Source of the DNA: JACVRN01 sp036389255
Lineage (GTDB): Bacteria > Acidobacteriota > Blastocatellia > Pyrinomonadales > Pyrinomonadaceae
Assembly: GCA_036389255.1 (NCBI GenBank)
Contig: DASVQI010000038.1
Span: 274,742-338,741, forward strand
Reading direction: 5' to 3'
DNA length: 64,000 nt
Part shown: positions 58,828 through 64,000 of the stretch, in pieces
Layout of the letters: the number at the start of each line of letters is the position of its first letter
How positions within the stretch are numbered: position 1 is the stretch's first letter
The notes under the pieces: model-generated
What the model was told of the DNA's origin: nothing
Database searches by the model: none
The model's input: the letters and a program-made list of their open reading frames with translations, nothing else
Made by a program: the position numbers and the translations under genes

Positions 58828-59634
58828 TTATGATCTATCTCTATCGCCGCGCGGGCGTCCTTCTCCGCGACCGCCATCGCCGCGTCCACGGCCTTCGCCG
58901 TCACGGCCTTCGCGCTCGCGCCGCGTACGGGGCCTGCGCTCGCGTCCGCCGTCGCCGCGTGGCTCATTAATCGGGTCGGTGCCCGTGCCGCGAGCCATGG
59001 CGGCCTTCGGGTCAAGAATCTCTCCGCGATAAATCCAGACCTTGACGCCGATGACGCCGAAGGTGGTGTGCGCTTCAGCCAAGCCGTAGTCAATGTCCGC
59101 GCGCAAAGTGTGAAGCGGAAGCTGGCCTTGCAGGTGCCACTCGCTGCGTGCGATTTCGGCTCCGTTCAAGCGGCCGGAGACTTTGACCTTGATGCCCTGC
59201 GCGCCGAATCTCAGAGACTCTTCGACCGTCTTTCGCATGGCGCGGCGGAAGGCTATGCGCTTCTCCAACTGCGCGGCAATCTTTTCGGCCTGCAATTGAG
59301 CGTTGAGTTCCGGCTTGTGAATCTCCTGTATGGAGATGAGCACTTCGCGGCCCGTCTTCGCGGACAAATCACCTTTGAGCTTGTCAATCTCAGCGCCCTT
59401 GCGGCCGATGATGATGCCGGGGCGGCTGGTATAGATGATAATCTTCAGGCGATTGGCCGCGCGCTCCACGTCTACGTGGCTGACGCCGGCTCCATTGAAC
59501 CGGGCCTTCAAATCGCGTTTGAGCTTGAGGTCTTCAAGGAGAAACTCTCCGAACTGGCGCTTGGCGTACCAGTGCGAATGCCAATCCTTGTTGTAGCCTA
59601 AGCGAAAGCCGTATGGATGAACTTTCTGACCCAC
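58828..59634 (-). CDS. rpsC: Ribosomal protein uS3 with Arg/Gly/Asp-rich tail
   Basis: A 268-residue S3. The KH domain has SRPGIIIGRKGAEIDKL; the C-terminal domain has QGIKVKVSGRLNGAEIARSEW and VIGVKVWIYRGEI. Beyond residue 220 or so a tail of repeated RGDGG, RRPRTRRERE and GRGRGDGGRG elements extends the protein. S3 helps unwind mRNA at the entry tunnel; RG-rich tails often bind RNA, so an added RNA contact is possible. Confidence 0.96.
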   Translation of the reverse strand: MGQKVHPYGFRLGYNKDWHSHWYAKRQFGEFLLEDLKLKRDLKARFNGAGVSHVDVERAANRLKIIIYTSRPGIIIGRKGAEIDKLKGDLSAKTGREVLISIQEIHKPELNAQLQAEKIAAQLEKRIAFRRAMRKTVEESLRFGAQGIKVKVSGRLNGAEIARSEWHLQGQLPLHTLRADIDYGLAEAHTTFGVIGVKVWIYRGEILDPKAAMARGTGTDPINEPRGDGGRERRPRTRREREGRDGEGRGRGDGGRGEGRPRGDRDRS

Positions 59635-59653
59635 TATTTATCTCCGTTCCAGT

Positions 59654-59681
59654 TCTCTTCTATTTCAAAGCTCGGAAGAGA
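59654..59681 (-). repeat. Short hairpin between rplV and rpsC
   Basis: TCTCTTC and GAAGAGA (7 bp, 14-nt loop) lie directly after the rplV stop. The structure is modest but fits the pattern of spacer palindromes. Confidence 0.4.
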
Positions 59682-59684
59682 ATG

Positions 59685-60257
59685 CTATTCGTTTGTCGCC
59701 TCGTTAGTCTCGGGCGCGCTCGCTTCCGTGGTTTCGGGAGCAGTAGTAGTTGCGGCAGCCTCGTCTTTGGCGCTCTCTATCTTAGGGGCGCTGCGCTTGG
59801 CGCGCGGAGCGGCTGCTGCGCCGCCTCGTTTACGATTCTTGTTCTCGGCCGGCTTAGCGCTCTTCTCGTCAGTAGCCTTGCCGTTACCGCCGCCTTCCGT
59901 CCTCTCATCCGAAGAGAGCAGGATAGTGACGTTGCAGAAGTGTCGCTGCTCGCGGTAGGCGCGTCCCTGCGGCGCTGGCCTGACGCGGCGGCGATGCTTG
60001 GTCGGGCCACGGTCAACGAACGCCGCCTTTACCCAGAGGTCGTCCGGGTCAATCGCTATGTTGGCCTTCTCCGCAGCCTCAGAGGCGTTGGCTATGGCCG
60101 AGCGGACGCACTTTTCAATTCCATCCGCCGCACGCTTGTTCGTGAATTGCAGAATCGCCAAAGCCTCGTTGACGTTCTTGCCGCGAATCATATCAACGAC
60201 CAGCCGCGCCTTCATCGCAGACCCGCGTAAATATTTTGCACTGGCTCTTGCTTCCAT
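59685..60257 (-). CDS. rplV: Ribosomal protein uL22 with long tail
   Basis: A 190-residue L22; the usual length is about 110. The core ends near CNVTILLSSDE (residues 108-118) and includes the beta-hairpin KHRRRVRPAPQGRAYR that lines the exit tunnel. The last 70 residues are Lys/Ala-rich, then Glu/Thr-rich and probably disordered. An ACGGAGTGAG leader precedes the ATG. Confidence 0.95.
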   Translation of the reverse strand: MEARASAKYLRGSAMKARLVVDMIRGKNVNEALAILQFTNKRAADGIEKCVRSAIANASEAAEKANIAIDPDDLWVKAAFVDRGPTKHRRRVRPAPQGRAYREQRHFCNVTILLSSDERTEGGGNGKATDEKSAKPAENKNRKRGGAAAAPRAKRSAPKIESAKDEAAATTTAPETTEASAPETNEATNE

Positions 60258-60272
60258 TAGCTCACTCCGTTA
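60258..60272 (-). promoter_or_regulatory. Shared Shine-Dalgarno leader ahead of rplV
   Basis: In sense it reads TAACGGAGTGAGCTA then ATG. It shares the 10-mer ACGGAGTGAG with rplN and rplD. Confidence 0.6.
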
Positions 60273-60328
60273 GAGCAATCAGCTATCAGCTTTTTTGTAT
60301 TTAGCTGACGGCTGACGTGCTGACTGCT
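60273..60328. repeat. Inverted heptad array between rpsS and rplV (CAGCTAT type)
   Basis: Left AGCAATC AGCTATC AGCTTTT; right AGCTGAC GGCTGAC GTGCTGA CTGCT. It overlaps the rpsS stop codon. Same word family as 49342-49412 and 55892-56008. Confidence 0.8.
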
Positions 60329-60623
60329 ATTTCTTAGCTACCTTTGAACTCTTCTCCGCCTTAGTGCCCGAATGGCCCTTGAAGGTGCGCGTCGGCGCAA
60401 ACTCGCCCAGCTTGTGTCCGACCATGTTCTCGGTGACATAGACGGGCAGGTGACGTTTGCCGTTATGCACGCCGAAGGTCAAACCGACCATGTCGGGCGT
60501 AATCGTAGAGCGGCGCGACCAGGTCTTGATTGCGGGGGGCCGTGCGGCTCCCGCTCTGATACGCTCGACGGCCTTAGCCACTCCCTTGTCAATGAATGCG
60601 CCTTTTTTAACTGAACGCGGCAT
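60327..60623 (-). CDS. rpsS: Ribosomal protein uS19
   Basis: A 98-residue S19: MPRSVKKGAFIDKGVAKAVERI, TWSRRSTITPDMVGLTFGVHNGKRHLPVYVTENMVGHKLGEFAPTR. Normal length. The sense leader TTGGAGTGAAG precedes the ATG; the stop lies in the spacer array. Confidence 0.97.
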   Translation of the reverse strand: MPRSVKKGAFIDKGVAKAVERIRAGAARPPAIKTWSRRSTITPDMVGLTFGVHNGKRHLPVYVTENMVGHKLGEFAPTRTFKGHSGTKAEKSSKVAKK

Positions 60624-60649
60624 AATCTAGCTTCACTCCAATTAGACTG

Positions 60650-61480
60650 TTACTTGACTCTACGGTCGCGCACGATGTTCTTCTGCGTGCGCTTGTTGTT
60701 ACGCGTCTTGTAGCCGCGCGTGGGCTGTCCCCAAGGAGTCACAGGATGACGACCGCCCGAAGTCTTGCCTTCGCCGCCGCCGTGCGGGTGATCCACAGGG
60801 TTCATGGCAACGCCGCGAACGTGTGGCCTGATGCCTTTCCAGCGCGAGCGTCCCGCCTTACCGTAAGAGACGTTCTCGTGCTCTGTGTTCCCGACCTGCC
60901 CCACCGTCGCCATGCAGACGACAGGCACGCGACGAATCTCGCCCGAAGGCATACGAAGCTGCGCGTGGTCGCCTTCTTTGGCAACAAGCTGTGCGAAGGA
61001 ACCGGCAGAGCGTGCCATCTGTCCGCCTTTGCCGGGGCGAAGCTCGATGTTGTGAATCTGCGTGCCCAGAGGGATGTTGCGAATCGGCAGAGCATTGCCC
61101 GGCAGAATGTCCGCCTCGGGGCCGCTCATGACGGTCTTTCCGACTTCAAGGCCGACAGGCGCGAGTATGTAGCGCTTCTCGCCGTCCAGATAGCTTATCA
61201 GCGCTATGTGCGCCGAGCGGTTCGGGTCGTACTCAATCTGAGCTACGCGGCCGGGAACGCCAGCCTTGTCGCGCTTGAAATCAATGATGCGATAAAAGCG
61301 CTTGTGGCCGCCGCCGCGACGACGCACCGTGATGCGCCCGTCGTTGTTGCGCCCCGAAATGCGCTTCTTCGGCTCAAGCAGAGACTTTTCGGGCTCTGCG
61401 CCGGGAGTCAGCTCGTCGCGCGTCAGGTAAGTCTGGTAGCGACGCGCCGGTGATGTCGGTGTAAGTTTTTTAATGCCCAT
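60650..61480 (-). CDS. rplB: Ribosomal protein uL2
   Basis: A 276-residue L2: MGIKKLTPTSPARRYQT, GGGHKRFYRIIDFKRDK, and the conserved peptidyl-transferase-proximal MNPVDHPHGGGEGKTSGG with its essential His. Normal length. Confidence 0.98.
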   Translation of the reverse strand: MGIKKLTPTSPARRYQTYLTRDELTPGAEPEKSLLEPKKRISGRNNDGRITVRRRGGGHKRFYRIIDFKRDKAGVPGRVAQIEYDPNRSAHIALISYLDGEKRYILAPVGLEVGKTVMSGPEADILPGNALPIRNIPLGTQIHNIELRPGKGGQMARSAGSFAQLVAKEGDHAQLRMPSGEIRRVPVVCMATVGQVGNTEHENVSYGKAGRSRWKGIRPHVRGVAMNPVDHPHGGGEGKTSGGRHPVTPWGQPTRGYKTRNNKRTQKNIVRDRRVK

Positions 61481-61497
61481 AATCTTTAGGTGTCAGG

Positions 61498-61558
61498 GGC
61501 CGGGGCCGGGTGTCAGTTCTTTCTTTTACCGAAACCTGACACCTGATACCCGTCACCC
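61498..61558. repeat. Inverted heptad array between rplW and rplB
   Basis: Left AGGTGTC AGGGGCC GGGGCCG GGTGTCA G; right ACCTGACACCTGATACCCGT and onward. It starts 3 nt after the rplW stop. Confidence 0.82.
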
Positions 61559-61561
61559 GTT

Positions 61562-61867
61562 CTATATCGCTTCGCCGTAATCCACGGGCTTTTCGCCCTG
61601 CTTCAGGGTCACGTAGGCCTTCTTCCACGAAGGCTTGCGTCCCTCGTAGCGCCCGCGACGCGCGGTCTTGCCCATGTAGTTGATTGTGCGCACCTGATCC
61701 ACCTTGACCTGAAAGATGACCTCGACGGCGCTCTTTATCTCAGGCTTGGTGGCGTGGCGGTCAACGCGGAAGGTCAGGAGCTGTCGTCCGTCCTGCGTCT
61801 CTTCCTTGGCGATGAGCGCCTTCTCGGTAATCACTGGCGACTTGATGATGTCCCAAACTGTTCTCAT
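61562..61867 (-). CDS. rplW: Ribosomal protein uL23
   Basis: A 101-residue L23: VWDIIKSPVITEKALIAKEE, VDRHATKPEIKSAVEVIFQVKV and GRKPSWKKAYVTLK. It docks SRP and trigger factor at the exit tunnel. It starts 5 nt after rplD. Confidence 0.96.
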   Translation of the reverse strand: MRTVWDIIKSPVITEKALIAKEETQDGRQLLTFRVDRHATKPEIKSAVEVIFQVKVDQVRTINYMGKTARRGRYEGRKPSWKKAYVTLKQGEKPVDYGEAI

Positions 61868-61872
61868 CTCGC

Positions 61873-62595
61873 TTACGCCGCCTCCTCTGTCGTATCGCTC
61901 ACGGCGTTATCGCTCTCGCCCGCCGTCGTCTCTGCCGTCTCTTCCGTAGCGCCGCCCGTCTTCTTCTTGGGGTCGAGCAGCTCGTTCAGCTCTTCCACGG
62001 CTGCGCGCGAGACTATGAGCTTCTCGTGATAGAGCAGGTCGTAGATGTTCAAGCCGAAGCTGTTGACTACCTTAGCCCGTTTCACGTTGCGCGAAGCAAG
62101 CATAAGATTATCGTTCTCAGGCGAATCAACTATCAGCGTCTTCGCGCCGTCGAGCCCGAGCGTGTTCAGAATCTCCATAAAAGCTTTCGTCTTGGGCTCG
62201 GCCAGCATGAACTGGTCAAGCACAATCAGATTGCCCTCGCGGAGCCGCTCCGACAAAGCGGAGCGAAGCGCGCCCCGTCGCATCTTCTTGGGAAGGTTGT
62301 ATGACCAGTCGCGCGCCTGCGGCCCGTGCACGTTGCCGCCGCCCTTCCAGAGAGGGCTGCGTATAGAGGCTATGCGAGCGCGGCCGGTTCCCTTCTGACG
62401 CCAGAGCTTCTTGCCGGAGCCTGAAACGTCTCCGCGCGTCTTCGTGCCGACCGTGCCCTGACGGCCCGTTGACAGAAAGCTCTTCACGGCGGCATGAATC
62501 AGCGCCTCGTTCAGCTCCGCGCCGAAAACGGCGTCCGCCAGTTCAACGTCGCCTATCTCTTCGTTCTTCAGATTGCGCACCTTAACGGTAGGCAT
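61873..62595 (-). CDS. rplD: Ribosomal protein uL4 with acidic tail
   Basis: A 240-residue L4: TVKVRNLKNEEIGDVELAD, the tunnel loop RQGTVGTKTRGDVSGSGKKLWRQKGTGRARIASIRSP, and a C-terminal LDPKKKTGG followed by about 30 Glu/Thr/Ala-rich residues beyond the normal end. L4 may autoregulate the S10 operon. An ACGGAGTGAG leader precedes the ATG. Confidence 0.96.
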   Translation of the reverse strand: MPTVKVRNLKNEEIGDVELADAVFGAELNEALIHAAVKSFLSTGRQGTVGTKTRGDVSGSGKKLWRQKGTGRARIASIRSPLWKGGGNVHGPQARDWSYNLPKKMRRGALRSALSERLREGNLIVLDQFMLAEPKTKAFMEILNTLGLDGAKTLIVDSPENDNLMLASRNVKRAKVVNSFGLNIYDLLYHEKLIVSRAAVEELNELLDPKKKTGGATEETAETTAGESDNAVSDTTEEAA

Positions 62596-62610
62596 AACTC
62601 ACTCCGTTCG
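62596..62610 (-). promoter_or_regulatory. Shared Shine-Dalgarno leader ahead of rplD
   Basis: In sense it reads CGAACGGAGTGAGTT then ATG. The 10-mer ACGGAGTGAG recurs before rplV and rplN. Confidence 0.6.
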
Positions 62611-62650
62611 CAGTTTTCAGTGAAAAGCGCTCGGCCTCTACTGGAAACTA
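62611..62650. repeat. Short inverted repeat between rplC and rplD (CAGTTTT type)
   Basis: CAGTTTTCAGTGA faces TACTGGAAACTA. It is a shortened version of the 57558-57639 element and overlaps the rplC stop. Confidence 0.6.
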
Positions 62651-63292
62651 TTTTTTCTTCTTAATCAGTACTACGCTGCCGTTTGCGCCCGGCACAGCGC
62701 CGTGCACCATCAGCAGATTGTTCTCAACGTCTACGCGGGCCACGGTCAGATTCTTGACCGTCACACGCTCGTCGCCCATGTGGCCGGAAGAGCGCGTTCC
62801 CTTGATGACGCGCGAGGGATAAGCCGACTGGCCTATGGAGCCGGGCGCGCGAACGTTCATGGAGCCGTGCGATTCGGGGCCGCGATTGAAGTTGTGGCGC
62901 TTGACGGTACCGGCAAAGCCGCGTCCCTTGGAGCGTCCCACGACCTCTATGGCGTCGCCGTCATTAAACTGGCTGACAAGCACCGCATCGCCCACGTTCG
63001 TAGCATCCGTAGAGTCTTCAAGACGAAACTCTTTCAGCACTCGCGTAGGAGGCACGCCGCCACCGGTCTTCTCGAAGTGGCCGCGCATGGGCTTGTTGAC
63101 GTTCTTCAGCTTGACCGGCTTGTCTTCGACAAGGCCCAACTGAACCGCGTTATAGCCGTCTTTCCCACCAGCAGACTTCTTCTGCACCACGATGCAAGGC
63201 CCGGCCTTAATCACGGTCACAGGCGTAACCGTTCCATCCGGCGCGAACAACTGCGTCATCCCAACTTTTCTTCCGATGATTCCGTTAATCAT
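62648..63292 (-). CDS. rplC: Ribosomal protein uL3
   Basis: A 214-residue L3 from ATG 63292, with GAGG 8 nt upstream and the canonical MINGIIGRKVGMTQLF start (a GTG lies one codon earlier). The central KGRGFAGTVKRHNFNRGPESHGS segment is intact. Normal length. Confidence 0.97.
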   Translation of the reverse strand: MINGIIGRKVGMTQLFAPDGTVTPVTVIKAGPCIVVQKKSAGGKDGYNAVQLGLVEDKPVKLKNVNKPMRGHFEKTGGGVPPTRVLKEFRLEDSTDATNVGDAVLVSQFNDGDAIEVVGRSKGRGFAGTVKRHNFNRGPESHGSMNVRAPGSIGQSAYPSRVIKGTRSSGHMGDERVTVKNLTVARVDVENNLLMVHGAVPGANGSVVLIKKKK

Positions 63293-63303
63293 CACTTAAC
63301 CTC

Positions 63304-63395
63304 AGTCTATAGAGTCTTGAGAGTCTTGAGAGTTTTGAGAGCGAAGAATCTAGTTGACTCTCCAGACTCTATAGACTCTCTGAACTCTCCAGACT
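63304..63395. repeat. Inverted tandem array between rpsJ and rplC (GAGTCTTGA type)
   Basis: Left AGAGTCTTG AGAGTCTTGA GAGTTTTGAG; right GACTCTCCA GACTCTATA GACTCTCTGA ACTCTCCA. The period here is 9-10, not 7. It abuts the rpsJ stop codon. Confidence 0.78.
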
Positions 63396-63715
63396 TATTG
63401 CTTGCCGAACGCTTTGATTTCGACATCAACGCCTGCTGGAAGGTCTAGCTTCATGAGCGCGTCTACCGTCTGCGGCGTCGGGTCAAGAATGTCCATCAGG
63501 CGCTTGTGCGTTCTGATTTCAAACTGCTCTCGCGATTTCTTATCCACGTGCGGCGAGCGCAACACCGTCCACTTCTGTTTCAGAGTGGGAAGCGGAATCG
63601 GCCCCGCGACACGAGCGCCCGTGCGCTTCGCCGTCTCCACAATCTCCGAGGTGGACTGATCCAGCACCCGGTGGTCGTAGGCTTTAAGTCTGATTCTGAT
63701 TTTTTCGTTCAGCAT
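63395..63715 (-). CDS. rpsJ: Ribosomal protein uS10
   Basis: A 106-residue S10: KIRIRLKAYDHRVLDQSTSEIVETAKRTGA, then GPIPLPTLKQKWTVLRSPHVDKKSREQFEIRTHKRL. Normal length; also NusE, a partner in antitermination. It follows tuf, as in many bacteria where the str and S10 operons are joined. Confidence 0.97.
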   Translation of the reverse strand: MLNEKIRIRLKAYDHRVLDQSTSEIVETAKRTGARVAGPIPLPTLKQKWTVLRSPHVDKKSREQFEIRTHKRLMDILDPTPQTVDALMKLDLPAGVDVEIKAFGKQ

Positions 63716-63720
63716 AATTT

Positions 63721-63787
63721 AGCTTTCAGCATCCAGCTTTTGAGCAAAGCAGCCGGTCATGTCTAAAGCAACCGACCAGCCTGCTGC
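63721..63787. repeat. Degenerate repeat between tuf and rpsJ
   Basis: AGCTTTCAGCATCCAGCTTT, then GCAGCCGGTC facing GACCAGCCTGCTGC. It has the CAGCTTT words of other arrays, but inverted pairing is imperfect. Confidence 0.45.
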
Positions 63788-63792
63788 GTTAG

Positions 63793-64000
63793 CTATTCGA
63801 TAACTTCGGAGACAGTCCCTGCTCCTACCGTCCTTCCGCCTTCTCTGATGGCGAACCTCAACCCCTTCTCCATCGCTATCGGCGCTATCAACTCTATCTC
63901 CATCGCCACGTTATCCCCGGGCATCACCATCTCCACCCCGTCCGGCAGCTTCGCCACCCCGGTCACGTCCGTCGTCCTGAAGTAGAACTGCGGCCTGTAG
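63793..64000 (-). CDS. tuf: Elongation factor Tu, C-terminal part
   Basis: Partial gene, cut by the window edge; about 69 codons of the 3' end remain. The reading (minus strand) gives YRPQFYFRTTDVTGVAKL, MVMPGDNVAMEIELI, GLRFAIREGGRTVGAGTV and SEVIE before TAG, the universal EF-Tu domain III end. It leads into rpsJ with a 77-bp spacer. Confidence 0.97.
   Translation of the reverse strand, partial: YRPQFYFRTTDVTGVAKLPDGVEMVMPGDNVAMEIELIAPIAMEKGLRFAIREGGRTVGAGTVSEVIE

Noticed and set aside
46405..63787. tRNA genes hidden in the operon spacers
   Set aside because: The palindromes have tandem short words and lack the T-loop GGTTCRA and anticodon-arm layout.

Overview
The window looks like a chromosomal segment of an Acidobacteriota bacterium, most likely of the class Blastocatellia. 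This is inferred from the mix of families: a winged-helix/TPR regulator, a very large Ser/Thr kinase fused to an AAA ATPase and TPR tail beside an ECF-type sigma factor of the large TIGR02999-like group, and long L17 and L22 ribosomal proteins. Nothing in the window (no rRNA or tRNA) fixes the taxon. Coding density is high and GC is moderately high.

Left third (1-25 kb), accessory and housekeeping genes. An XPB-type helicase and ssb with a probable single-strand annealing protein (minus); a secreted Tyr-rich repeat protein; a winged-helix/TPR regulator; RNase Z overlapping a methyltransferase; the 1,252-residue kinase and its ECF sigma factor, separated by a small gene for a four-helix-bundle protein that is bracketed by inverted heptad repeats; two tandem O-methyltransferases; a pyridoxal-phosphate cluster (pdxJ and a trans-sulfuration enzyme diverging from a MocR/PdxR-type regulator); then DinB-like protein, thioesterase, AidB-like flavoprotein and Mug glycosylase.

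Middle (25-45 kb). A CoA-binding protein, periplasmic or secreted proteins, ychF, a PMT/ArnT-like glycosyltransferase, rarA, tatA, an HNH nuclease, prolyl aminopeptidase and comF. Then comes a minus-strand run with dksA-like, rlmH, a receiver-less sigma-54 activator, rsfS, nadD, obgE, rpmA, rplU, accC and accB.

Right (45.6-64 kb). The complete S10-spc-alpha ribosomal superoperon, all minus strand, from the 3' end of tuf through rpsJ to rpoA-rplQ, including secY, adk, map, infA and a 37-codon rpmJ.

The most unusual signal is not a gene. Almost every spacer longer than about 35 nt in the ribosomal operon, and several elsewhere, holds an inverted pair of degenerate tandem repeats with a period of about 7 nt. 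The unit differs between loci (for example TGTCAGG, CAGCTAT, GGGGTTA, CAGTTTT, GTGACAA). The arrays begin at, or within, the stop codon of the upstream gene and end just before the next Shine-Dalgarno. In some genes the array encodes the last residues and the stop codon. One pair of the same kind flanks the four-helix-bundle gene like terminal inverted repeats. Coordinates of repeats and hairpins were read by eye and may be off by one or two bases.
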